A DNA stretch of 13,579 nucleotides from Candidatus Pacearchaeota archaeon (GTDB lineage: Archaea > Nanobdellota > Nanobdellia > Pacearchaeales > GW2011-AR1): NCBI GenBank assembly GCA_016181905.1, contig JACOYM010000076.1:1-13579 (forward strand), in the 5' to 3' direction. The number at the start of each line of letters is the position of its first letter. The first letter of the stretch is position 1. Of this stretch, positions 1 to 5,554 are shown piece after piece. The notes below the pieces were generated by a model. That model worked only from the letters and a program-made list of their open reading frames with translations, was not told the DNA's origin and did not search any database. The translations under genes and the position numbers were made by a program.

Positions 1-148
1 TCCTTGTCATTGTAACATTAACTGCCCCGCCATCTAGGCTGTAGAAGCATGTTGCATTCTCATTTGTGCTTACATTAAATTCCAAACTTGTCGCAGAGTA
101 GTTCTTTGCAAGCGGAGAGATAACCGATACCAATGGAGGAGTTAAGTC
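1..148 (-). repeat. Ig-like protein repeat 3 (partial)
   Basis: This repeat begins D-L-T-P-P and repeats the N-Y-S-A-T-S strand and the C-F-Y-S-L-D motif of the upstream repeats, before the window ends. Confidence 0.75.
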
Positions 149-1252
149 TTTGCTGAATGTTACAGTGCTTGTCCTGTTCCAATTATCAGCAGTATCATTA
201 CAATAAAAGTTGACAACATAGCCGCCGTCTGCTATGCTTGTGTTTGATGCATTAAATCCTCTGTTAGCAGTGTCATTTGAGCTCATTGAATAATTGAAAA
301 GGCCGCTGTTTAAGCTGTACCAGCAGCTTGTTGTAGACTCTCTTATGCTAACATTAAACCAGATTGATGTATTTCCTGCAGTATAGGTTATATTAGTAGG
401 GCTTACTATGGTTACATTTGGGATAGTTGTGTCTATTCCGAAGTGTCTTATTTCTGTGCTATTCCAGTTGCCTGAGGTATCATTACAATCGAATGTGACA
501 TTATAAATTCCTTCTGCAATGCTTGCGTTTGTTGCATTATATGAGGTAAGTGAGGTATTGCTCATTGAATAATTGGCAACTCCCCTGTTAAGGCTGTAGC
601 TGCAATTGCTAATGTTAACATTATCAGTTACTGTAATATTAAATGTTATACTTGTTGCTGAATAGTTTTTTATCTCAGGCCTGACAATTGTCACCTGAGG
701 GATGGTTGTATCATTGACTGTGACTGAAATATTTGTAGAATTTGTAAATCCTGTGCTGTTGACAGTTGTAACAGTAATATTGTAAACACCAGGTGTTGAA
801 GCGCTTGCATTAAACCAAAAGAATATCTGGCTGGTGCTTGAAGGAACTACTGTTATATTTGAGATATTTATCAAGAAACTTAAAACTGTTGATGTATTTT
901 GGAATATATAATTAGTCACACGAGAGCCATTGCCCCCATATGAAAGATTAACCGCGTCAAATCCAAGGTCAAGATTTCGAAGAGTGAAACTTGATGGGAG
1001 GGTTATATTAACCTGTGTTATATTGTCTATCCCGCCCTCATTAGTGTTGTTTACAGAAATATTGTATATATAGCCCCTGTCCTCTCTTACTGAAAAGTTA
1101 TATCCATCAACCAGACTAGATACCCTGATAATCCCTGCGCCAACAGCAAAATACATGAATGCTATGGCTATAAACACTGAGAATGCCAAGATAATCCAGA
1201 CAGAGATTTTTGCCTGCTTGTCTTTCACAGAAACTTTTGCTTGATTGCTCAT
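1..1252 (-). CDS. Membrane-anchored surface protein with Ig-like repeats (partial, C-terminus beyond left edge)
   Basis: I read 417 codons without a stop from the ATG at 1252 to the left edge. Residues 1-16 are polar and basic, residues 17-42 form one hydrophobic membrane segment, and everything after is extracellular in character, so this looks like a signal-anchored surface protein. After a first beta-rich region, Ig-like repeats begin at residues 181, 274 and 369, each opening with D-x-T-x-P and carrying a Cys-x-Tyr-Ser-Leu motif and a Cys-Asn-Asp-Thr-x-x-Asn-Trp-Asn motif. I count about 40 N-x-S/T sequons in the visible part, which suggests heavy N-glycosylation. A GAGGAC Shine-Dalgarno-like sequence lies just before the start. 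Proteins of this style are common on DPANN cell surfaces, but the exact function (adhesion, S-layer-like, host contact) cannot be told. No enzymatic domain is visible in this part. Confidence 0.85.
   Translation of the reverse strand, partial: MSNQAKVSVKDKQAKISVWIILAFSVFIAIAFMYFAVGAGIIRVSSLVDGYNFSVREDRGYIYNISVNNTNEGGIDNITQVNITLPSSFTLRNLDLGFDAVNLSYGGNGSRVTNYIFQNTSTVLSFLINISNITVVPSSTSQIFFWFNASASTPGVYNITVTTVNSTGFTNSTNISVTVNDTTIPQVTIVRPEIKNYSATSITFNITVTDNVNISNCSYSLNRGVANYSMSNTSLTSYNATNASIAEGIYNVTFDCNDTSGNWNSTEIRHFGIDTTIPNVTIVSPTNITYTAGNTSIWFNVSIRESTTSCWYSLNSGLFNYSMSSNDTANRGFNASNTSIADGGYVVNFYCNDTADNWNRTSTVTFSKDLTPPLVSVISPLAKNYSATSLEFNVSTNENATCFYSLDGGAVNVTMTR
149..433 (-). repeat. Ig-like protein repeat 2
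   Basis: This encodes residues 274-368, 95 residues against 93 in repeat 1, with the same motif order. A third repeat starts at residue 369 (position 148) and runs off the window. The first two are clearly diverged copies of one domain rather than a recent DNA duplication, since synonymous positions differ widely. Confidence 0.8.
434..712 (-). repeat. Ig-like protein repeat 1
   Basis: This encodes residues 181-273 of the surface protein, from D-T-T-I-P to just before the next D-T-T-I-P. It shares with repeat 2 the order: hydrophobic strand ending in x-P, S-x-x-F/W-F-N strand, C-x-Y-S-L-N, N-Y-S-M-S, N-A-S/N-T-S-I-A-D/E-G, and C-N-D-T-x-x-N-W-N. The paired cysteines may form an internal disulfide. 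Confidence 0.8.
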
Positions 1253-1308
1253 TTGTCCTCTTTTTAATATCCCTCTACTCTTTTTTAATGTTCTAAATAG
1301 AAAAATGT

Positions 1309-1320
1309 TATTTATAAATC
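1309..1320 (-). promoter_or_regulatory. TATA box for the Ig-repeat surface protein
   Basis: On the minus strand the sequence reads CCGAAAGA then TTTATAAATA, a good archaeal BRE plus TATA. Transcription would start near 1289, leaving a leader of about 36 nt that contains the GAGGAC ribosome-binding sequence. This gene is therefore leadered, unlike most of its neighbours. Confidence 0.6.
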
Positions 1321-1410
1321 TTTCGGAAATTTATTTTTTGGAAAAGATCTAAAAAATCTCCGAGGATAAAATCAAGAGAGCATTTTATGCTGGCAAAAAC
1401 ATTTTGGAAA

Positions 1411-1420
1411 AATATATAAA
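1411..1420 (+). promoter_or_regulatory. TATA box for the small anchored protein
   Basis: The core TATATAAA (1413-1420) has its centre 25.5 bp before the start codon at 1442, preceded by a purine-rich BRE-like GGAAAA. The spacing predicts a leaderless transcript starting at or next to the ATG. Confidence 0.6.
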
Positions 1421-1441
1421 TTCTGCATGTTCACTTAAATC

Positions 1442-1942
1442 ATGAAAAAAATCACAAAAAAGAAATTTGCCTTAATGCTGGTATTTTTATTTGTGGTTTC
1501 AGCGTCTTTGGCTGCTTATTATATGATAAGCCAAGATAAATTACAAAACCAGAATTCACAAACATCCTATGCAGTAAAGTCAGTTCCAATAACATACGAA
1601 AATATTGAAAATATTTTGTCAGGCAATGATATGATAAGAATTCTGCCGGAAAATTCTGTAATCTCGCTGGAATTCTATAACTTCAACACAGGCAGCAGGT
1701 TGCAGGAAAAATCTTATGTGCTTAAACGAGGGGCTGTCAAAGAGGGGGCAGCAATAAATCCTGACATAACACTCTCTATGCACTCAAAATATTTTAATGA
1801 GCTTACTGACCAGAATTTATGCAGCACAATCAAGAAAGCAAAAAACAATAATGATTTGGGGGCAGAGGTGCGCATCTCATATGCTGCACTTCTATGGAAA
1901 TATAAAAGCGTTCTGAAATACAAGGATTGTTTTGGATTGTAG
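1442..1942 (+). CDS. Small membrane-anchored protein, paralogue of the gene at the right edge
   Basis: This 166-residue protein has a basic N-terminus (K2-K8) and one hydrophobic segment at about residues 9-27, giving a signal anchor or uncleaved signal peptide, then a low-complexity linker and a compact domain. The domain begins at P-I-T-Y and contains F-Y-N-F, E-K-S-Y-V-L-K, L-S-M-H-S-K-Y, N-L-C and L-L-W-K. The same motifs in the same order occur in the gene starting at 13067, with about 64 identical residues over roughly 111 by hand alignment. The pattern of alternating strands followed by a basic helix resembles the SCP2 sterol-carrier fold, but that is a weak guess from appearance only. 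I do not recognise a named family. The promoter places the transcript start at the ATG, so the start codon is well supported. Confidence 0.8.
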   Translation: MKKITKKKFALMLVFLFVVSASLAAYYMISQDKLQNQNSQTSYAVKSVPITYENIENILSGNDMIRILPENSVISLEFYNFNTGSRLQEKSYVLKRGAVKEGAAINPDITLSMHSKYFNELTDQNLCSTIKKAKNNNDLGAEVRISYAALLWKYKSVLKYKDCFGL

Positions 1943-1983
1943 AGTTGATGGCTTGTAGGACTCGGGCATTGCGGGCATAATGC

Positions 1984-2011
1984 TGCTGCATACATAATAT
2001 AGTATGCAGCA
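1984..2011. repeat. Perfect 10-bp inverted repeat, possible terminator or operator
   Basis: TGCTGCATAC (1984-1993) is exactly complementary to GTATGCAGCA (2002-2011), with an 8-nt AT loop. It lies 42 bp after the stop of the small anchored protein and is followed about 15 nt later by a short T run. It could end that transcript, though archaeal termination rarely needs a hairpin, so a protein-binding role is also possible. Confidence 0.5.
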
Positions 2012-2069
2012 AATGGCAGGCGTATTTTTATATAAAATTAGCTTATATAATCTCTCGTTGAGCGAAAGA

Positions 2070-2077
2070 TTTATAAA
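2070..2077 (+). promoter_or_regulatory. BRE/TATA promoter upstream of the toxin-antitoxin pair
   Basis: GCGAAAGA followed by TTTATAAA is the best-looking archaeal promoter here. It predicts a start near 2099 and a leader of about 23 nt without a Shine-Dalgarno. A second TATA-like stretch lies at 2091-2098 inside the inverted repeat and would give a leaderless transcript instead. I cannot decide between the two. Confidence 0.5.
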
Positions 2078-2080
2078 GCT

Positions 2081-2110
2081 ACCAAAGTTATATATATTAG
2101 TAACTTTGGT
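2081..2110. promoter_or_regulatory. Operator: perfect 10-bp inverted repeat bracketing a TATA-like spacer
   Basis: The half-sites ACCAAAGTTA (2081-2090) and TAACTTTGGT (2101-2110) are perfect reverse complements separated by ten AT bases that contain TATATATT. AbiEi antitoxins are known to bind inverted repeats in their own promoters and repress them. The position, either over the start site of the upstream TATA box or around the second TATA box, suits negative autoregulation by the winged-helix protein of this operon. Confidence 0.65.
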
Positions 2111-2121
2111 CAATCATAAAA

Positions 2122-2766
2122 ATGGCAGAAATACCACCAATACTTAAGCTGAGAAAACTGGCACAGAAAGACGTAGCCAGTGCTCAAGATAAAATTGTTG
2201 AGGAGACTTTCAAAGTTTTTGGTAAAACCGCAGTATTGCATGGCGGAACAGGCATATGGAGATGTTATAAAGGAAATAGGTTTTCTGAGGATGTAGATGT
2301 TTATATACCAAAAGATTTGAATAAACTTAATTTGATTTTCGAAAATTTAAGAAAAATAGGATTTATCGTTGAAAAGAAGAAAATCGGAGAAAATATTTTG
2401 CATTCTAATTTGAAATTAGGCAGAGCAATTGTTAAATTTGAGGCATTTTTTAAAGAAATTAAAGGCGAATTAAAAGAGTACGAGAAAGTAGATGGAAATG
2501 TAATTACTATTTACGCTTTAATTCCAGAGGAGCTTATACGAGAAAAAATAAATGCCTATCAAAACAGAAGAAAAATAAGAGATCTTTATGATATATTCTT
2601 TTTATTAAGGCATATTAAAAATAAAGATGAAGTTTCAGGCGAATTAAAAAAATTTATTAGGAATTTTAAAAATCCGGTGGATGAAAAAGAAATTAATAAT
2701 TTGATTATCGAAGGCATTGTGCCTGATGCCAAAGGAATGTTGAATTATATAGAAAGGGAGATTTAA
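2122..2766 (+). CDS. AbiEii/AbiGii-family nucleotidyltransferase toxin
   Basis: This 214-residue protein carries the nucleotidyltransferase signature of the AbiEii toxin family: G-G-T at residues 41-43, R53-x-S-E-D-V-D with D57 and D59 as the probable metal ligands, and a later block with K142 and K-I-R-D-L-Y-D (D154, D157) typical of this group. Characterised members transfer nucleotides, for example to tRNA ends, and stop growth until the partner antitoxin acts. All motifs look intact, so it is probably active. It is followed after 2 bp by the AbiEi-like gene, so the toxin comes first, the reverse of the classical abiE order. Stretches of it are only about 23% GC by hand count, clearly below the genes further right, consistent with acquisition by transfer. 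The start ATG follows the operator closely and has no obvious Shine-Dalgarno. Confidence 0.85.
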   Translation: MAEIPPILKLRKLAQKDVASAQDKIVEETFKVFGKTAVLHGGTGIWRCYKGNRFSEDVDVYIPKDLNKLNLIFENLRKIGFIVEKKKIGENILHSNLKLGRAIVKFEAFFKEIKGELKEYEKVDGNVITIYALIPEELIREKINAYQNRRKIRDLYDIFFLLRHIKNKDEVSGELKKFIRNFKNPVDEKEINNLIIEGIVPDAKGMLNYIEREI

Positions 2767-2768
2767 GT

Positions 2769-3365
2769 ATGGGAAAGAAAAAATATCAGGATAAAATAAG
2801 AAGTTTATTTGAAAAAAGCCCGGTAGTTGCTTTTGGCTCTATTAAAATGATAGTCAGGGATAAAAAAAATGTAAAACAATATGCAAAACAGGTAATTCGG
2901 AATTTAATTAAGCAGAATAAAATAAGAAAGATAACAAAAGGATTTTATACAATTTATGAAGATCCTTCTTTGGCTGTTTTCTGCTTTTCAGGGTATCTTG
3001 GGGTTCAGAATGCAATGAGCTTTCATAACCTATGGGAACAGGAAACTGTGCCAATAATTCTTACTGCAAGAAATGTTCGGAGTGGAAGGCGAGAGGTATT
3101 TGGGGCAAACACTATAGTCAGAAAGATAGACAAAAAATATCTTTTTGGCTTTGAATACTATAAGGACGGGGATTTTTATTTTCCTTACTCTGACATAGAA
3201 AAAACCTTCATTGATATGGTTTATTTCAGGCAGCCATTAGATGCTGAAGTTATCAGCAGCTTCAGGAAAAAAATCGACAGGAAAAAGCTGGCTGAATACC
3301 TGAAAAAATACCCTGAAAGATTTAGGAAAAAGATAAATAATGTTTTAAAACAAAAGCGTGCTTGA
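2769..3365 (+). CDS. AbiEi-like winged-helix antitoxin/autorepressor
   Basis: This 198-residue protein has an N-terminal winged-helix domain (about residues 5-63), ending in a wing R-K-I-T-K-G-F-Y-T-I-Y, where AbiEi proteins end theirs in G-x-Y. The C-terminal domain then follows the AbiEi pattern: Y76-L-G-V-Q-N-A-M-S-F-H-N-L-W (the 'all-alpha plus AL-xx-hGL' region), P-I-I-L-T-A, and S141-D-I-E-K-T-F-I-D matching the family's 'v-s-x-x-E-K-T-l-i-D' motif. Residues 165-198 are strongly basic. Known AbiEi proteins both neutralise the toxin and bind operator DNA. The start has an upstream AAAGGGAG Shine-Dalgarno at the end of the toxin gene, and the 2-bp gap indicates one transcript with coupled translation. 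The antitoxin is encoded second, so it is made only after the toxin. Confidence 0.82.
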   Translation: MGKKKYQDKIRSLFEKSPVVAFGSIKMIVRDKKNVKQYAKQVIRNLIKQNKIRKITKGFYTIYEDPSLAVFCFSGYLGVQNAMSFHNLWEQETVPIILTARNVRSGRREVFGANTIVRKIDKKYLFGFEYYKDGDFYFPYSDIEKTFIDMVYFRQPLDAEVISSFRKKIDRKKLAEYLKKYPERFRKKINNVLKQKRA

Positions 3366-3492
3366 CAAGTGAAGCAAGAGGGTTTATGTATACTCTGCAA
3401 AATATATTACCAAATAAACAAACCAATAATTACTGCTAAATTGTTTTCTATTTTACTTTATGTGTTCAATTGGAATATCTTGATAAAGAGGA

Positions 3493-3663
3493 TTAAACTT
3501 CTCCACTGCATCTCATTCCAAAATGAGTAGATTCTGTAGGGAATAGGTCTGTTTGCCCGACTTTTCCATCAGCATAAATTTCACATTTCAGTTTATGCTT
3601 TTTTGCAAACTCACATACCTTCTTGAATCTATCTTCTTTACATGTGTCTTTTAAATTTTCCAT
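3493..3663 (-). CDS. Possible 56-residue protein, unknown function
   Basis: I choose the ATG at 3663 rather than the in-frame TTG at 3681, because a TATA box at 3683-3692 would place the transcript start on that ATG. The 56 residues start M-E-N-L-K-D-T-C, continue with a basic amphipathic helix (about residues 7-25, with several K, E and F) and end with a polar segment containing D-G-K-V-G-Q-T and C-S-G-E-V. There are four cysteines in total. I recognise no family. The promoter supports that something is transcribed here, but coding is not proven. It is divergent from the SRP RNA gene. Confidence 0.45.
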   Translation of the reverse strand: MENLKDTCKEDRFKKVCEFAKKHKLKCEIYADGKVGQTDLFPTESTHFGMRCSGEV

Positions 3664-3682
3664 AAGGATAATAACGCCCAAA

Positions 3683-3692
3683 CTATATAAAC
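3683..3692 (-). promoter_or_regulatory. TATA box for the 56-residue ORF
   Basis: On the minus strand GTTTATATAG has its centre about 25 bp from the ATG at 3663, the same spacing as at the other leaderless genes of this window. Confidence 0.45.
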
Positions 3693-3745
3693 TTCACTAA
3701 TATTTTTTGTTAGTTCACTTTCCTATCTACTGGCACTTTCACAAT

Positions 3746-3754
3746 CCTTAAAAA
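3746..3754 (+). promoter_or_regulatory. Probable TATA box for SRP RNA
   Basis: CCTTAAAAA lies about 25 bp before the first base of the predicted helix 1 of the SRP RNA. It is a modest match to the archaeal TATA consensus, chosen mainly for its position. Confidence 0.4.
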
Positions 3755-3774
3755 CCCATTCTGCCTCATAAAAT

Positions 3775-4034
3775 AGCAGACTAGGCCGGCGCGATAGCCC
3801 TGCGCCATTTGCTAGCGGGCTTTAAGCAGGCTGCAAGAGGGTGAGTGACACAACTGCTAAAAGGTCCTTATTTGGACGTTGAGGTTTTGTCCTGCTCGAT
3901 CTTGCTTTTGCGAAATGGGTCAGGCCCTGACCGGAGCAGCCCTAAACATGAGTTAAGGTGCTTGCAGGGTAGCAAAACTGAGGAAGAATGAGGGAAGCTT
4001 TTTAATGGATGTGAGGCAAGCCCTTGAGTCTGCG
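3775..4034 (+). ncRNA. Signal recognition particle (7S) RNA
   Basis: The helix 8 core reads GGGTCAGG, then GGAGCAGCCC, the nearly universal SRP RNA asymmetric-loop motif that binds SRP54. Folding by hand supports a full-length molecule: helix 1 pairs GCAGACT (3776-3782) with AGTCTGC (4027-4033); helix 3 pairs GGCGC (3788-3792) with GCGCC (3802-3806) in the Alu domain; helix 5 pairs CACA (3849-3852) with TGTG (4010-4013), TAAAAGGT (3858-3865) with GCTTTTTA (3997-4004), CCTTATT with AATGAGG (3987-3993), GTTTTG (3884-3889) with CAAAAC (3973-3978), and CCTGC (3891-3895) with GCAGG (3964-3968). Length is about 260 nt. I find no separate helix 6 hairpin, the usual SRP19 site of archaea, and the helix 8 tip is not a GNRA loop. 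It supports co-translational targeting of membrane and secreted proteins. A T-rich stretch follows at 4036-4046. Exact ends are estimates. Confidence 0.88.
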
Positions 4035-4047
4035 CTTAATTTTTAAT
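4035..4047 (+). terminator. T-rich terminator after SRP RNA
   Basis: CTTAATTTTTAA follows the last base of helix 1 directly. Archaeal transcription typically ends at such T runs. It also lies only about 12 bp before the next start codon, so read-through into that gene is possible. Confidence 0.5.
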
Positions 4048-4058
4048 TAAAGTTAAAA

Positions 4059-4925
4059 ATGAAAGAAGTTAAGATTAAACTGCCAGATACGCTTTCACTT
4101 GCACGATTGTGTATGGAGCTAAAGAACTGCAGATTAAATCACCTTGAATTTAATAGTGAGCTAGGCAGGCTTAGTTACGAGCCTTCCTATGATTTTATCC
4201 CGCAATTTTTCAGAAATGAATCGGACACGTTTAAGATAATAATTGAAAAATCTTGTAAATACTTTACTGAATTAAAGAGTATTATAGAAAAATTTAGAGG
4301 GGATAATAAAGATATAGATGATAAAGACATTGTCTACATTCTTAACCGCCCAAGAGAGCCCATCAATGAGAATGAAAGGCCTGCTTTTTTTCAGATTGCA
4401 TACAAAATTGCTGCTTTAGAAGATAAATGGCCTATTTTTCCTGGCTCAACACCATATAATGAAATAAGGAACGAGGATGGAGAGATTTTCACTTTGGAGT
4501 ATATTAGCTCTGAATTTTCTAAGAAAAAGAAAGAAAGGCTTTTTAAGTTAATCCAGCAGTATTATGGCGGGCCTTTAGTAAAAGAAAGAAAAGTAATAAC
4601 CCGGCCAGAAAATGCTCCTTTTATTGTTATGGCGTTGAATTATGCACCAGCAGCAGGTTCGGCAAATATGCTTTTAGAATTGTTTGGAAAAAGAAGAATA
4701 GACGAAGACTTAGATAAAACACTAGCTGAAGTTAAAGAGTATCCTGATTTATGGCCTGGGCAGAGCCTATTTGGTAAATATCAAGAAGGTTTAATTCAAA
4801 TTTGCAAGATAAGGCCTTGGATTAGTGACGAATCAGCCTCTATTGATTTTTGTGATATGTACCTAGGCAAGGATATGAGAAGTCTAAAGAAATATAATGA
4901 CATTCCTGAAACTTGCCTAAAATAA
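4059..4925 (+). CDS. Conserved-looking cytoplasmic protein of unknown function
   Basis: This 288-residue protein has no signal peptide or membrane segment. I do not recognise a family. It is rich in charged helices in the first half (for example around residues 58-80). A middle part contains W-P-I-F-P-G-S-T-P-Y and Y-Y-G-G-P-L-V, and the last third has A-P-F-I-V-M-A-L-N-Y-A-P-A-A-G-S-A and a tryptophan-containing stretch D-L-W-P-G-Q-S-L-F-G-K-Y. Such aromatic-glycine-proline motifs suggest a folded domain and not a spurious frame. The start is 25 bp after the end of the SRP RNA, with no Shine-Dalgarno. Expression may come from a weak TATA-like CTTAATTT around 4035 or from SRP read-through. 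Codon use and AT content resemble the neighbouring toxin-antitoxin region more than the genes on the right. Confidence 0.75.
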   Translation: MKEVKIKLPDTLSLARLCMELKNCRLNHLEFNSELGRLSYEPSYDFIPQFFRNESDTFKIIIEKSCKYFTELKSIIEKFRGDNKDIDDKDIVYILNRPREPINENERPAFFQIAYKIAALEDKWPIFPGSTPYNEIRNEDGEIFTLEYISSEFSKKKKERLFKLIQQYYGGPLVKERKVITRPENAPFIVMALNYAPAAGSANMLLELFGKRRIDEDLDKTLAEVKEYPDLWPGQSLFGKYQEGLIQICKIRPWISDESASIDFCDMYLGKDMRSLKKYNDIPETCLK

Positions 4926-4945
4926 ACTTTAAAAAATTGCAAAGA

Positions 4946-4958
4946 ATATATTTAAATA
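4946..4958 (+). promoter_or_regulatory. TATA box for the pilin-like operon
   Basis: The core TTTAAATA (4951-4958), within a longer AT stretch, has its centre 25.5 bp before the ATG at 4980 and is preceded by CAAAGAA as a BRE-like element. A leaderless start for the first gene of the operon is predicted. Confidence 0.55.
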
Positions 4959-4979
4959 TTCCTTTTCGCTTTAAGTCTT

Positions 4980-5546
4980 ATGAGGATAAAAAGAGAGAAT
5001 AAAAAGACTTGTAAAAATGGCAAGAAGGCGCAACTTTTTATTATTGCCGCATTGATTATTGTCGGGATTTTGTTCAGCTCAGTCAGCATAACCAATTACA
5101 TAAAAGGCAAGCCAAAGCCGACTGCATTTTATGACCTTTCTAAAGAAATCAGCTCTGAAAGCAGCCAGGTCCTTGATTATGCAACCTACAAGAGGGATAG
5201 TGACGTCAATAAGCTAATAGCAAATTTTACTGATAAATATGCAAGTTATGCCGGGGAGAATGTTGAGCTGGTTTTTGTTTATGGAAACACAAACAGCTTG
5301 ATAATAGAGAACTATACATTAGTGGATACCGGGGGCGTGTGCGCTGACCTTGGTGAAGGCAGTTGCTCTGGCATTTATGGCTCAAAACGAACTAAAGAAA
5401 GCAGCACAACAACCCCAAGCGACAGCTCTGTAAAAATAGACATTAGCAATGCAACATATAATTTTCAATTAAATCCCGGGGAGAATTTCTTTTTTGTAAT
5501 AAAAAAGGAGATAGGAGGGGAGCAGCATATCGCAACACCTCAATAA
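4980..5546 (+). CDS. Class III signal-peptide (pilin-like) exported protein
   Basis: This 188-residue protein starts with a basic leader followed by K-K-A17 then Q-L-F and an uninterrupted hydrophobic stretch to about residue 38. That is the archaeal prepilin peptidase pattern, with cleavage expected after A17 and the hydrophobic helix retained as assembly or anchor segment. The remainder is extracellular: a polar helix, a beta strand N-V-E-L-V-F-V-Y-G-N, a short loop with C121 and C129 that may form a disulfide, a Ser/Thr-rich spacer (about residues 139-148), and a strand pair near the end. It is the first gene of a three-gene operon, 8 bp upstream of a second pilin-like gene. Whether it forms a pilus, another filament or a membrane-anchored pseudopilin is not shown by sequence alone. 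Confidence 0.8.
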   Translation: MRIKRENKKTCKNGKKAQLFIIAALIIVGILFSSVSITNYIKGKPKPTAFYDLSKEISSESSQVLDYATYKRDSDVNKLIANFTDKYASYAGENVELVFVYGNTNSLIIENYTLVDTGGVCADLGEGSCSGIYGSKRTKESSTTTPSDSSVKIDISNATYNFQLNPGENFFFVIKKEIGGEQHIATPQ

Positions 5547-5554
5547 AAAATAAA

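Noticed and set aside
149..712. Ig-like repeats as a DNA-level tandem duplication or CRISPR-like array
   Set aside because: The repeat unit is about 280 bp and conserved at protein level only; nucleotide identity is low and there are no spacers.
3664..3681. TTG start that would make the small minus-strand protein 62 residues
   Set aside because: The TATA box predicts transcription beginning at about 3663, so the TTG would not be in the message.
3864..3877. GTCC/GGAC hairpin as a normal SRP helix 6
   Set aside because: Its bases are needed for the helix 5 pairing of CCTTATT with AATGAGG, and it is located on the 5' strand before the inner helix 5 segments rather than next to helix 8. I keep it only as a possible relic.
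3920..3932. GTCAGG/CCTGAC palindrome as an independent terminator or operator
   Set aside because: It falls within the helix 8 core of the SRP RNA, whose flanking helices are well supported by pairing.
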